Shown here: piece by piece, positions 53,409 to 62,809 of the stretch | How positions within the stretch are numbered: the first letter of the stretch is position 1 | Layout of the letters: each line of letters begins with the position of its first letter | Source of the DNA: Maritalea sp051251695 | Lineage (GTDB): Bacteria > Pseudomonadota > Alphaproteobacteria > Rhizobiales > Devosiaceae | DNA: 64,000 bases | NCBI RefSeq assembly: GCF_051251695.1 | Contig: NZ_JBPOEU010000002.1 | Coordinates: forward strand, 122,122 to 186,121 | Direction: 5' to 3' | Program-made: the position numbers and the translations under genes | Notes under the pieces: model-generated | The model's database searches: none | What the model was told of the DNA's origin: nothing | The model's input: only the letters and a program-made list of their open reading frames with translations

Positions 53409-55295
53409 ATGTCAGGCACTGCTGACACGATCCGGCTTACAACAACGCAAGCACTTGTGCGTTATCTGGCCGCGCAATTCGTAGAGATTGATGGTGAGAC
53501 TGTTCGTTTATGCGCAGGCGGCTTTGGGATATTCGGCCACGGTAATGTGACGTGTCTAGGTGAAGCCCTATATAATCATCGCGAAGAATTGCCTCTTTAT
53601 CGCGGCCAGAATGAGCAATCAATGGCCCATGCAGCAATCGCTTATACAAAAAAGCATTTGCGAAAACGCTTTATGTTCGCTTCTGCATCTGCTGGCCCTG
53701 GCACAACAAATATGCTTACGGCTGCCGCTTTGGCGCACGCAAACAGGTTGCCAATTCTAATGCTATGTGGCGATACGTTCAACACACGGCTGCCCGATCC
53801 CGTTTTGCAGCAAGTTGAAAACTTTTACGACCCAACATTAAGCGTCAACGATGCGTTTAAGCCTGTGACGCGTTTTTGGGATCGTATTACGCACCCAGCG
53901 CAAATCATCAATTCACTGCCCAACGCAATTGCGACTTTGCTTGATCCCGCTGATTGCGGACCTGCTTTTATCGGCATGCCACAAGATGTTCAGGGCTGGG
54001 CCTTTGACTATCCGGTTTCGTTCTTTGAAAAGAAAATCCACCACATGCGGCGCCAACCGGCGGACGCAAGAGAAATGGCCGACGCTGCGACCGCGATCTC
54101 TAACGCGGAACGCCCGGTGATTATTGCAGGTGGTGGCGTACAATATTCAGGCGCGACCAGTGAACTTCAAGCCTTTGCTGAAAAGCACCAAATACCGGTG
54201 ATCGAAACCATAGCCGGCCGCGCGAACTTCTTGCACAGCCATGAACTGAATTGTGGTCCCGTCGGTGTTACCGGATCAGATTCGGCCAACTATTTGGCTG
54301 AACATGCAGATCTGATCTTGGCTGTCGGAACGCGATTACAAGACTTCACCACCGGATCATGGACCGCATTCGCTAAAGACGCGCAGCTGGTGACGTTGAA
54401 TGTTGGTCGCTTTGATGCTGGCAAACATTTGGCCAAACCAGTGGTTGGCGACGCAAAATTGTGTTTGCCGCTGCTTTCTACCCGGCTCGGAAGTTTTCAA
54501 GGTTCCAAAGACTGGGTCCAAACGGCAAAATCCGAGCGCAAAAAATGGGATGCATATGTTGACGACAATGTTGCACCCAACTCGCCAGATGGCAGCAACC
54601 GGCCAATGTCTTACGCCCAAGTAATTGGCGCAGTAAATAGACTTTGTGACACAGATGATCGGGTTGTTGCGGCAGCAGGCGGATTGCCAGCCGAGGTGAC
54701 GGCAAACTGGCGCACCAAGTCACTTTCTTCGGTCGATGTGGAGTTTGGTTTTTCCTGCATGGGTTATGAAATTGCTGGTGGTTGGGGCGCGCGCATTGCT
54801 CAATCAGAAAAGTCACCCGAGAACGACACAATCGTCTTCACCGGCGACGGCTCGTATCTGATTATGAATTCGGACATCTACTCTTCGGTTCTGACCAACA
54901 AAAAAATGATCATTATCGTTTGCGATAATGGCGGGTTCGCCGTGATCAACAAGCTGCAAAACAATACCGGCAACAAGTCTTTCAACAATCTGATTGAAGA
55001 TTGCAACATTGTTGGCGAGCCATTTGCTGTAGATTTTGTAGCGCACGCACGTTCCATGGGTGCCGCTGCAGAAATAATCCAAACCATTGATGAGTTTGAC
55101 GGTGCTTTTGAGCGCGCAAAAGCTTCAAACCGCACCTATGTGATTTCGCTCAAGGTTGACGCCTATGAAGGTTGGACCAAACAAGGTCATGCCTGGTGGG
55201 AGGTTGGCACCCCAGAAGTTAGTGACAGCGCTGATGTTCGAGATGCCCATGCAGATTGGGAAAGCTCACGTCACCGTCAGCGCAAAGGTGTATAA
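53409..55295 (+). CDS. iolD: 3D-(3,5/4)-trihydroxycyclohexane-1,2-dione hydrolase
   Basis: ThDP-dependent ring-opening hydrolase of inositol breakdown, 628 residues; it opens the diketo-inositol ring to 5-deoxy-glucuronate. ATG after TTTGGAG. The ThDP Glu is in RGQNEQSMAHAAIAY, the middle domain in RPVIIAGGGVQYSGA, and the ThDP/Mg motif GDGSYLIMNSDIYSSVL...IIVCDNGGFAVINKLQ is nearly signature for IolD. It heads a six-gene + strand operon and its stop shares a base with iolC. Confidence 0.94.
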   Translation: MSGTADTIRLTTTQALVRYLAAQFVEIDGETVRLCAGGFGIFGHGNVTCLGEALYNHREELPLYRGQNEQSMAHAAIAYTKKHLRKRFMFASASAGPGTTNMLTAAALAHANRLPILMLCGDTFNTRLPDPVLQQVENFYDPTLSVNDAFKPVTRFWDRITHPAQIINSLPNAIATLLDPADCGPAFIGMPQDVQGWAFDYPVSFFEKKIHHMRRQPADAREMADAATAISNAERPVIIAGGGVQYSGATSELQAFAEKHQIPVIETIAGRANFLHSHELNCGPVGVTGSDSANYLAEHADLILAVGTRLQDFTTGSWTAFAKDAQLVTLNVGRFDAGKHLAKPVVGDAKLCLPLLSTRLGSFQGSKDWVQTAKSERKKWDAYVDDNVAPNSPDGSNRPMSYAQVIGAVNRLCDTDDRVVAAAGGLPAEVTANWRTKSLSSVDVEFGFSCMGYEIAGGWGARIAQSEKSPENDTIVFTGDGSYLIMNSDIYSSVLTNKKMIIIVCDNGGFAVINKLQNNTGNKSFNNLIEDCNIVGEPFAVDFVAHARSMGAAAEIIQTIDEFDGAFERAKASNRTYVISLKVDAYEGWTKQGHAWWEVGTPEVSDSADVRDAHADWESSRHRQRKGV

Positions 55296-56275
55296 TGGTT
55301 GATCTATCACGCTTAGCGCAAAACAAATTCTTAGTTTTCGGCCGCGCCGGAATGGACCTCTACCCTGACCCTCCGGGCACCCGCACGAAAGAGGCTTCGC
55401 AATTTTTTGCTTGCCTTGGTGGCTCCTCCGCCAATATCGCGGTTGCCCTAACTCGGCACGGCAGTATCGCTGACTTAGTTACCTCTGTGTCAAACGATGC
55501 TGTCGGCCATTTTGTTCTCGATCAGTTGGATAAATACAATGTTGGTCGTGACTTTGTTAAACTGGTCGATGGAGAGGTTCGGACGTCATTAGCTGTTGTT
55601 GAAAGTCGCGTTGAAGACCATCAGTCTGTCATCTATCGCAACAATGCCGCAGACTTTGAAGTTCAAACTCCAGACTTTTCAGACCTTGATTTTACTCAAT
55701 ATGGCGCCTTAATCCTCACGGGCACTGCACTTGCCGGTGAGCCATCCAAATCAGCAACAATGGAAGCAATCAGCCGCGCAAAGTTGGCGGGCCTCCCTAT
55801 TATCTTTGATGTGGATTACCGCCCTTACTCTTGGCCGTCAGATGAAGTTGCATCGGCAACGTATCGAGAAGTGGCAGAGCAATGCACAATCGTTGTTGGA
55901 AATGACGACGAGTTTGGTGTCATGGCAAATGACTACGATCAAGGTCAAGCTTACGCAGAACAACTGTCCAAATCCTGTTCCTCAATTGCCGTTTATAAAA
56001 TGGGACAAAAGGGCTCTGTTACTTTTGCTGATGGCGAAGCGTTTCGTACCGGCATTTATGCCGTTAAAGCCTTAAAGCCCACAGGTGCAGGTGACGCATT
56101 TATGGGATCTTTTGTGGCGGCTTTAGCCCAAGGCAAACCGTTGCAAACAGCAGTTCAACACGGTTCTGCCGCTGCAGCATATGTTGTTGAGCGGGTCGGC
56201 TGCGCGCCGGCAATGCCAAACACAAAAGAACTCGAAAATTTCATTAATAATCATAGTGGCCTCTCGGCTGCATGA
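55295..56275 (+). CDS. iolC: 5-dehydro-2-deoxygluconokinase
   Basis: PfkB family sugar kinase, 326 residues from the ATG in TAATG at the iolD stop. FGRAGMDLYPDPPG, CLGGSSANIAVALTRHG, DVDYRPYSW and the catalytic KPTGAGDAFMGSF are the IolC pattern. It phosphorylates 2-deoxy-5-keto-gluconate. Confidence 0.92.
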   Translation: MVDLSRLAQNKFLVFGRAGMDLYPDPPGTRTKEASQFFACLGGSSANIAVALTRHGSIADLVTSVSNDAVGHFVLDQLDKYNVGRDFVKLVDGEVRTSLAVVESRVEDHQSVIYRNNAADFEVQTPDFSDLDFTQYGALILTGTALAGEPSKSATMEAISRAKLAGLPIIFDVDYRPYSWPSDEVASATYREVAEQCTIVVGNDDEFGVMANDYDQGQAYAEQLSKSCSSIAVYKMGQKGSVTFADGEAFRTGIYAVKALKPTGAGDAFMGSFVAALAQGKPLQTAVQHGSAAAAYVVERVGCAPAMPNTKELENFINNHSGLSAA

Positions 56276-56299
56276 TCGGTTTTACGCATAGGAGTTAGC

Positions 56300-57142
56300 A
56301 TGCACATTCCGCCTTTTGAGAACCAGAACAAACCGATCGTTGATGTAAATGACAGCCGCGTGCCGCTCAACTATTTCAACATAGTCAAGCTAAATCGCGG
56401 TGATGCATTTGAATATCAAACGCCGGGATATGAAACCTGCATTGTGCCTGCTACTGGCACGATCAATGTCGACGTTGACGGTCAAAAATACGACGGCATT
56501 GGCCAGCGTACTATCGATGTATGGGACGGTGAACCTGAAGGCGTGTATGTGCCGATCAGCGCGAAGGTTACGTTCGTTTGTACGACAGATACCGCTGAAG
56601 TTTTCATTGGCGGTGCGCCGCATGACAAAGCCCTCGATCCATTTGACATCCGAGCAGCTGACATCGATATGGTTCAATATGGATCAGACGACACGAAAAC
56701 CCACCGCAAGATCAAACACATTCTTGGCAATAAGCTGCATGACAAAGTCGGTCGCTTGTTGATTTCTGAACTTTACACCGTCGGACAAGGCGGCTGGTCG
56801 GGCTTCCCACCACACAAACATGACACCGACCGCCTGCCAGACGAAACCCGGCATGACGAGACCTACAATTACCGTTTTAAACCTGATCATGGTTTTGGCA
56901 TGCAGCTGGTGGAACGCGAAGAAGGCAAGGTCGGCGACGCCTATCACCTGGTCAACGGCTCCACGATTTATTTGGAAAATGGCTACCATCCCTGCGTAGC
57001 GGCACCAGGTTATGAGATGTACTATTTCACCATCCTTGGCGGTTTATCACAACGCTCGTTGGTGCAATATTTCCACCCTACGCACGCTTATCAAATTGAG
57101 ACCATTCCCGGCATCAAAGACATGATTGCGAAATTCAAATGA
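56300..57142 (+). CDS. iolB: 5-deoxy-glucuronate isomerase
   Basis: Cupin isomerase, 280 residues, ATG after AGGAG. KLNRGDAFEYQTPGYETCIVP, GQGGWSGFPPHKHDTD, HDETYNYRFKPDHGFGMQLV and NGSTIYLENGYHPCVAAPGYEMYYFTILGG are the IolB core with metal-binding His residues. It converts 5-deoxy-glucuronate to 2-deoxy-5-keto-gluconate. The next gene overlaps by 4 bp. Confidence 0.94.
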   Translation: MHIPPFENQNKPIVDVNDSRVPLNYFNIVKLNRGDAFEYQTPGYETCIVPATGTINVDVDGQKYDGIGQRTIDVWDGEPEGVYVPISAKVTFVCTTDTAEVFIGGAPHDKALDPFDIRAADIDMVQYGSDDTKTHRKIKHILGNKLHDKVGRLLISELYTVGQGGWSGFPPHKHDTDRLPDETRHDETYNYRFKPDHGFGMQLVEREEGKVGDAYHLVNGSTIYLENGYHPCVAAPGYEMYYFTILGGLSQRSLVQYFHPTHAYQIETIPGIKDMIAKFK

Positions 57143-57969
57143 GTGCAGTTTCATTGCGAGACGTTTTGCAACCCGCAATGACCGGCGGATACGCCATTGC
57201 CGGTCTAGTTGTTTTGGGTTGGGAAGATGCTCGCGCATATGTTGAAGCCGCCGAGGAAACCGGAATTCCCATCATTTTGCAAGCTGGACCGGGTTGCCGC
57301 AAGCACACGCCAGTGCCAGTTTTAGGCAAGATGTTTCGCCATCTTGCAGAACAAGCAAGTGTCCCGGTGGTTTGCCATATCGACCATGGATATTCGCAAC
57401 TTGAGTGCCAAGAAGGCATCGATAGCGGTTTTACATCGGTGATGTTTGACGGCTCGAAACTGCCAATTTCTGAGAACATAGACAAAACGGCAGCAATCGT
57501 TGAAATCGCCCATGCAGCGGGTGTTTCTGTTGAAGGCGAAGTTGGGTTTGTTGGCTATGCAGAAGGCGCTGCCTCTGCAGGGACTTTGCCAGCAGAAGCC
57601 CAACGGTTCGACAAAGAAACCGGCGCAGATGCTCTCGCGATTTCAGTTGGCAATGTCCACCTGAAAACGGAAAAAACGGCAGGCATCAACATCGAATTGC
57701 TACGCGAGATTGAGGCCGCAACTGACCTGCCGCTCGTTTTGCACGGTGGCAGTGGCATTCCAGTCGATGTGCGTCAAATGTTGGCAAAAACCAGCCGCGT
57801 TTCCAAATTCAACATCGGAACAGAGTTGCGCATGGCCTTTGGTGAAGCGTTGCGAAAGTCTGTTACTGACCAGCCCGACAAATTTGATCGCGTTGCATTG
57901 TTAGAACCAACAATTCAGCCCGTTCGAGAAGCAACTAAAACCGTTATCACAGCGTTCGGGAGAGCTTAA
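57139..57969 (+). CDS. iolJ: Class II aldolase (IolJ-type)
   Basis: Zinc-dependent ketose-bisphosphate aldolase family, 276 residues. VCHIDHGYS, GFTSVMFDGSKLP, EGEVGFVGYAEG, ISVGNVHLKTE, LHGGSGIP and KFNIGTELR give the metal and phosphate sites. Between iolB and iolG it should cleave 2-deoxy-5-keto-gluconate 6-phosphate to DHAP and malonic semialdehyde. The symbol follows context. Confidence 0.87.
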   Translation: MSAVSLRDVLQPAMTGGYAIAGLVVLGWEDARAYVEAAEETGIPIILQAGPGCRKHTPVPVLGKMFRHLAEQASVPVVCHIDHGYSQLECQEGIDSGFTSVMFDGSKLPISENIDKTAAIVEIAHAAGVSVEGEVGFVGYAEGAASAGTLPAEAQRFDKETGADALAISVGNVHLKTEKTAGINIELLREIEAATDLPLVLHGGSGIPVDVRQMLAKTSRVSKFNIGTELRMAFGEALRKSVTDQPDKFDRVALLEPTIQPVREATKTVITAFGRA

Positions 57970-57970
57970 T

Positions 57971-58960
57971 ATGCTGCGGATTGGATTATTAGGTTGTGGC
58001 CGTATTGGCCAGGTACATGCCCAAAGCATTGCCCTAAACCGTGACGCAAAGCTAGTAGCGGTTGCCGACGCAATTGAAGCATCTGCAACAAAGCTGGCCA
58101 GTGAGCACGACGCAGAAGTGCGCGATGCCAGCGCCATATGTGCAGCCGATGATATTGATGCCGTTTTGATTGGCACGCCAACCGACACCCATGTGGATTT
58201 TATTTTGGCAGCGGCAAAATCTGGCAAGGCGATCCTTTGCGAAAAGCCATTTGATTTAGACACAGACCGGATCAAACAGTGCTTAGCGCAACTTGATCCC
58301 AGCACCGTGTTAATGTTCGGCTTTCAGCGACGGTTTGACCCCCATTTTGGTGCGCTGAAAACACAGATCAATCAAGGTGCCATCGGCGACGTGGAGATGA
58401 TAAATCTCATCTCCCGCGACCCAGGCGCCCCTCCTCTGTCTTACATCGCACGTTCCGGCGGCATTTTTGCCGACATGATGATCCATGATTTAGACATGGC
58501 GCGGTTTTTGCTGAACGAAGAACCCGTTTCTGTGCAAGCCATGGGGGCGGCTCTTGTTGACCCAGCCATTGGCGAAGCCGGTGACTTTGATAGTGCTGTT
58601 GTGCAACTTCAAACCGCCAGCGGCAAAATTTGTCAAATATCATGTTCTCGGCGGGCAACGTACGGCTACGATCAACGTGCCGAAGTACATGGGTCAAAAG
58701 GCGCACTACAAGCCAAAAATCAGCATGAAAATGCTGTGCGGCTGGCCAATGCAGACGGTTATCGTGATGCCCCGCTGATGAATTTCTTCCTTGAGCGCTA
58801 TATGCCCGCCTATAGGGCTGAACTTGATCACTTCATTGAAGCGGTGAGGAATAATTCAACGCCCTCACCTTCCGGGCAAGACGCCCTTAGAGCGCAGATG
58901 CTCGCAGAAGCCGCCCTAAAATCCGCAAAAACAAATCAAACCGTATTTTTGGAGCAATAA
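57971..58960 (+). CDS. iolG: Inositol 2-dehydrogenase
   Basis: Gfo/Idh/MocA dehydrogenase, 329 residues. LRIGLLGCGRIGQVHAQSIA, LCEKPFDLDTDRIKQ, MFGFQRRFDPHF and FADMMIHDLDMARFLL match myo-inositol 2-dehydrogenase; Lys, Asp and His of the active site are present. It makes 2-keto-myo-inositol (scyllo-inosose). It follows the aldolase by 1 bp. Confidence 0.9.
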   Translation: MLRIGLLGCGRIGQVHAQSIALNRDAKLVAVADAIEASATKLASEHDAEVRDASAICAADDIDAVLIGTPTDTHVDFILAAAKSGKAILCEKPFDLDTDRIKQCLAQLDPSTVLMFGFQRRFDPHFGALKTQINQGAIGDVEMINLISRDPGAPPLSYIARSGGIFADMMIHDLDMARFLLNEEPVSVQAMGAALVDPAIGEAGDFDSAVVQLQTASGKICQISCSRRATYGYDQRAEVHGSKGALQAKNQHENAVRLANADGYRDAPLMNFFLERYMPAYRAELDHFIEAVRNNSTPSPSGQDALRAQMLAEAALKSAKTNQTVFLEQ

Positions 58961-58961
58961 A

Positions 58962-60098
58962 ATGTTCTATTCTGAACCAGCATGTAGTCTTGAAGACTTC
59001 GCACCAATTGTCACCCGCACCCTAGAGGTCGAAGACGCCCCAAACGCGTTATCCATCGTTAAAAATATCCCCATTTATGAAAGCGCCAATCTACGTGAGC
59101 TCGCGACCAAAGACCGTGCGGCTGTTCTAAGCGAATTGGCAAATATCTTGTTGGATGGCGCAGGCGTCTTTGTCATGAAGGGCGCGTTCACGGACACATC
59201 CGTGGTCGACGATGCATCATCAGTTTTCGACAAAATTATTGAAGATGAACGCGAAACCATATCGGGTGGTGATCACTTTGCAGCAAAAGGCGCAAACGAT
59301 CGCATTTGGAACGCTTTAGAAAAATTATGCATTGAAGCGCCAGACGTTTTTGCGCGCTATTATGCCAACGACATGATCGCAATGGCGGCAGAAGCTTGGC
59401 TTGGCCCAAATTATCAAGTCACCTCACAGATTAATGTGGTGCGCCCCGGCGGGCAAGCGCAGCAAGCCCATCGTGACTATCATTTGGGCTTTCAATCGAC
59501 CGCGGAAGCGGGTCGTTATCCTGCTCATATGCATCACCTTTCGCCCGGTTTGACCCTGCAGGGTGCCGTTGCCCATTGCGATATGCCCTTAGAAACCGGT
59601 CCTACAAAATTACTACCATTTTCGCAAACCTATCAGCCCGGATATATGGCCTGGCGTCGGGAAGATTTTGTGTCTTATTTTGAAGACAATTGCGTTCAAC
59701 TCCCCCTTGAAAAAGGTGACGCCGTTTTCTTCAACCCGGCATTGTTTCATGCGGCGGGTTCGAACCTAACGACTAATGCTTCACGCATGGCAAATCTGGT
59801 GCAGATCTCATCAGCCTTTGGCCGCGCCATGGAAACAGTCGATCGTCGGCGCATGAGCAAGAGTGTGTTCAACGCCCTCGTTACAAGTAACTTGGGGTCG
59901 GACGAAATTGCGAATGCAATCGCTTCAACTGCGGAAGGTTATTCGTTTCCAACCAATTTGGATCGCGACCCGCCAATTGGTGGGTTGGCACCCAAATCTC
60001 AACAGCAAATACTAGCCGAAGCTGTCGCGGCACGGTGGTCAAGCGATAAACTAAACGATGAGCTCGACGCGTTGTTTGAACGACAGTCCACCCATTAG
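58962..60098 (+). CDS. Phytanoyl-CoA dioxygenase (PhyH) family oxygenase
   Basis: Fe(II)/2-oxoglutarate oxygenase fold, 378 residues. The metal triad is seen as HRD (His170, Asp172) and FHAAGSN (His263), with an Arg in ASRMANL to bind 2-oxoglutarate. Other marks: QAHRDYHLGFQS, MPLETGPTKLLPFSQTYQPGY and LEKGDAVFFNPALFHAAG. It is 1 bp after iolG, inside the inositol operon, where no oxygenase is needed in the standard pathway. It may demethylate a methyl-inositol or hydroxylate a related polyol; that is inference. Confidence 0.83.
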   Translation: MFYSEPACSLEDFAPIVTRTLEVEDAPNALSIVKNIPIYESANLRELATKDRAAVLSELANILLDGAGVFVMKGAFTDTSVVDDASSVFDKIIEDERETISGGDHFAAKGANDRIWNALEKLCIEAPDVFARYYANDMIAMAAEAWLGPNYQVTSQINVVRPGGQAQQAHRDYHLGFQSTAEAGRYPAHMHHLSPGLTLQGAVAHCDMPLETGPTKLLPFSQTYQPGYMAWRREDFVSYFEDNCVQLPLEKGDAVFFNPALFHAAGSNLTTNASRMANLVQISSAFGRAMETVDRRRMSKSVFNALVTSNLGSDEIANAIASTAEGYSFPTNLDRDPPIGGLAPKSQQQILAEAVAARWSSDKLNDELDALFERQSTH

Positions 60099-60102
60099 AC
60101 AA

Positions 60103-60984
60103 CTAAATAAATAATGAGCGTTCATCTTTCACCAAGTCAACGAGGAACTTGGTGACGGCCGAAACCCGCGCCAAATCGCGTTGGCTTTCATGTACCGCCA
60201 GCCAATATGAACGCTCAATTTTGTGCTCAGGCAATACAGGTTCTAGTCCCGGTTCGCGTTGGGCCAAATAGTCGTGCAAAATGGCGATCCCTGCGCCGCC
60301 TTTCGCAGCCTCCAGCTGCCCGGCTGCACTCGATATGGCCAAATCTGAACGCCAATTGCGCAAGAACTCATGGGTGTAGTCCAGCGATGGCGTGTACATC
60401 AGGTCGTCAACAAACCCTATCAGCTTATGGTTCGCTAACTCTGCACGCTCGCTAGGACGCCCCATGCGGTCAAGATAGGTCGGTGCTGCATAAAGCCCCA
60501 AACTATAATCGATCAGCTTGCGCGCGACCAACCTACCCTTTTCCGGACGCCCAACCATAATCGCAATATCAGCTTCACGAAGCGACAGCGAAAAACTGCG
60601 CGGTACGGGCACGAGTTCAATTTTTAAATTGGGATAGCTTGCTTCAAATGCAAAAAGTCTTGGCGCTAGAAACCCAACACCAAATCCATCTGGTGCGCCA
60701 ATACGCACCGTTCCGCTAACCCTCGCATCACTATCTGACATGCCTTCAAGACCAACCAATATTTCGCTTTCGGCCCTCTCTAAGGATGTCAGAAGTTTTT
60801 TTCCTGCATCGGTTAACTCGCACCCATTTGTGCGCCGAACCAACAGTTTGCTGCCAACCGCTTTTTCCAACGCCGAAACCCGACGGCTTAACGTGGCCTG
60901 ATTGACGCCCAAATAGCGCGAGGCCGCCAAAAACTGCCCATGTCGACCCACCGCTAAAAACAAACGCGCATCATCCCAGTTCAT
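60103..60984 (-). CDS. LysR family transcriptional regulator
   Basis: 293 residues. WDDARLFLAVGRHGQFLAASRYLGVNQATLSRRVSALEKAVGSKLLVRRTNGCELTDAG is the N-terminal helix-turn-helix; the effector domain has VRIGAPDGFGVGFLAPRLFAF. It diverges from mmsA/iolA and may regulate it; an AT-rich imperfect palindrome at 61032-61050 is a possible site. It converges with the PhyH gene with a 4-bp gap. Confidence 0.88.
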   Translation of the reverse strand: MNWDDARLFLAVGRHGQFLAASRYLGVNQATLSRRVSALEKAVGSKLLVRRTNGCELTDAGKKLLTSLERAESEILVGLEGMSDSDARVSGTVRIGAPDGFGVGFLAPRLFAFEASYPNLKIELVPVPRSFSLSLREADIAIMVGRPEKGRLVARKLIDYSLGLYAAPTYLDRMGRPSERAELANHKLIGFVDDLMYTPSLDYTHEFLRNWRSDLAISSAAGQLEAAKGGAGIAILHDYLAQREPGLEPVLPEHKIERSYWLAVHESQRDLARVSAVTKFLVDLVKDERSLFI

Positions 60985-61085
60985 TTCTTTATTCCGTTAT
61001 TTGCAATTCAGTTGATCAATTATGACTATTTAATTTCAAATTTGCAAATTGTAGATTGAGGCAACTTCTTGAGGAGAAAAACGAC

Positions 61086-62585
61086 ATGACCCAAATTGGC
61101 CATTTTATTTCAAACAGCGAAGTTGCAGGCGCATCCGGCAACTCAAAAGACGTATTTAACCCTTCCACCGGTGAAGTCAGCGCCCAAGTTGCATTAGCAA
61201 GTGTTGAAGAAGTCGGCACAGCAGTTGCCGCAGCAAAAGCGGCATGGCCAGTCTGGTCGAAAACCCCAGCCCTACGCCGGGCGCGCATTTTGGATCGTTA
61301 TAAGTCGATCTTGTGGGATCGATTGGACGACCTTGCACGGGTAATCTCAAACGAGCACGGCAAAACATTTGACGATGCACAGGGCGAAGTGACACGCGGT
61401 TTAGAAGTCGTTGAATTTGCTGTTGGAATCCCTCACCTTCTCAAAGGCGAATTCAGCGAAAATGTCGGCACAGGCGTTGACAGTCATATGGTGCGGCAAG
61501 CCCTTGGCGTTGTTGCAGGCATCACCCCATTTAACTTTCCTGCAATGGTGCCGATGTGGATGTTCCCAGTAGCGCTTGCAACCGGCAACACGTTCATCCT
61601 AAAACCAAGCGAACGCGATCCGTCCGCTGCCAACTTGATGGCAAGCTGGCTTAAAGAAGCAGGGTTACCTGACGGCGTGTTCAACGTTGTGCATGGCGAC
61701 AAAGTCGCGGTTGATGCGCTACTAGAGCACCCAGATGTAAAAGCGGTCAGTTTTGTAGGCTCGACACCCATCGCCCAATATATTCACCATAAGGGCGTTG
61801 CAAACGGCAAACGCGTACAAGCACTAGGCGGCGCAAAAAACCATATGGTGATTATGCCGGACGCGGACTTGGATATGGCGGCGAACGCTTTGATGGGTGC
61901 AGCTTTTGGCTCCGCTGGCGAGCGCTGTATGGCCATTTCAGTTGCCGTTCCGGTCACCGACGCCGTGGCGGACGCTTTGGTTGAAAAGCTAATCCCCAAG
62001 ATTGAAGCGCTTAAAGTAGGCCCTTCATTGGAAACGGGCATGGAAATGGGTCCACTCGTAACGGGTGAACACCTTTTCAAAGTTACTTCATATATCGATG
62101 CAGGCGTTGAACAAGGCGCAAAGCTGGTGGTCGATGGTCGTACCTTCAACAAACCCCAGGGCCATGAAAATGGCTTCTTTGTCGGTGGGTCACTATTTGA
62201 CCATGCAACACCAGACATGAGCATATACAAGGAAGAAATATTCGGCCCCGTTCTAACAATGGTCCGCCGGCAGTCATACCAAGATGCAATCGACCTCATT
62301 CATGGTCACGAATATGCAAACGGCGTTTCTGTCTTCACCCGGGATGGAGATACGGCACGCGCTTTCTCCCAAGATATTGAAGTGGGCATGGTCGGAATAA
62401 ATGTTCCCATCCCAGTGCCAATGGCATTTTATAGCTTTGGTGGTTGGAAAGCCTCTCTATTCGGTGATCACCACATGCACGGTATGGAAGGCGTTCGTTT
62501 TTACACACGGATGAAAACCACAACCAGCCGTTGGCCAACAGGTATGCGCAATGACGCGCAATTCTCAATGCCGACATTGGGCTAA
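61086..62585 (+). CDS. mmsA: Methylmalonate-semialdehyde dehydrogenase (acylating)
   Basis: CoA-acylating aldehyde dehydrogenase, 499 residues from ATG 61086 after GAGGAG. GVVAGITPFNFPAMVPMWMFPVALATGNTFILKPSERDPSA, the nucleophile Cys in GSAGERCMAISVAVPV, and FGGWKASLFGDHHMHGMEGVRFYTRMKTTTSRWP are MmsA/IolA signatures. It turns malonic semialdehyde from inositol, or methylmalonic semialdehyde from valine, to acetyl- or propionyl-CoA. It completes the local inositol route. Confidence 0.93.
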   Translation: MTQIGHFISNSEVAGASGNSKDVFNPSTGEVSAQVALASVEEVGTAVAAAKAAWPVWSKTPALRRARILDRYKSILWDRLDDLARVISNEHGKTFDDAQGEVTRGLEVVEFAVGIPHLLKGEFSENVGTGVDSHMVRQALGVVAGITPFNFPAMVPMWMFPVALATGNTFILKPSERDPSAANLMASWLKEAGLPDGVFNVVHGDKVAVDALLEHPDVKAVSFVGSTPIAQYIHHKGVANGKRVQALGGAKNHMVIMPDADLDMAANALMGAAFGSAGERCMAISVAVPVTDAVADALVEKLIPKIEALKVGPSLETGMEMGPLVTGEHLFKVTSYIDAGVEQGAKLVVDGRTFNKPQGHENGFFVGGSLFDHATPDMSIYKEEIFGPVLTMVRRQSYQDAIDLIHGHEYANGVSVFTRDGDTARAFSQDIEVGMVGINVPIPVPMAFYSFGGWKASLFGDHHMHGMEGVRFYTRMKTTTSRWPTGMRNDAQFSMPTLG

Positions 62586-62610
62586 AAAATACATCCAACA
62601 ACAAATTCTA

Positions 62611-62645
62611 TTGGCGCCGACAAGTTGGCGTCAATTTGCTTTTGA
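62611..62645 (+). terminator. Terminator after mmsA
   Basis: TTGGCGCC-N8-GGCGTCAA forms an 8-bp stem with one G-T pair, followed by TTTGCTTTTG. It lies about 25 bp after the mmsA stop and separates mmsA from the chemoreceptor. Confidence 0.65.
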
Positions 62646-62725
62646 AATTAGTTTTCTCCTCATACTTCCACTGCACCGCCAACGAAACTTAATTGGATAT
62701 ACTTATTTGAACTTACTGTTAACCA

Positions 62726-62745
62726 CTTTGCAACCGATTGCACTC
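62726..62745. promoter_or_regulatory. Degenerate LacI-type operator 3
   Basis: CTTTGCAACCGATTGCACTC matches operators 1 and 2 at 15 of 20 positions, with the TGCAACCGATTGCA core differing at one base. It lies upstream of the chemoreceptor gene. Confidence 0.6.
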
Positions 62746-62781
62746 AAAATATCCCAAACGACTCACAAACCCTTATGGGTA

Positions 62782-62801
62782 TACTGCAAACGATTGCAAG
62801 G
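62782..62801. promoter_or_regulatory. Degenerate LacI-type operator 4
   Basis: TACTGCAAACGATTGCAAGG matches the operator at 14 of 20 positions and keeps the TGCAA / TTGCA halves around CG. It is 56 bp centre to centre from operator 3, ends 8 bp before the chemoreceptor ATG and overlaps a TATACT at 62780-62785. Confidence 0.6.
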
Positions 62802-62809
62802 AATTTTAG

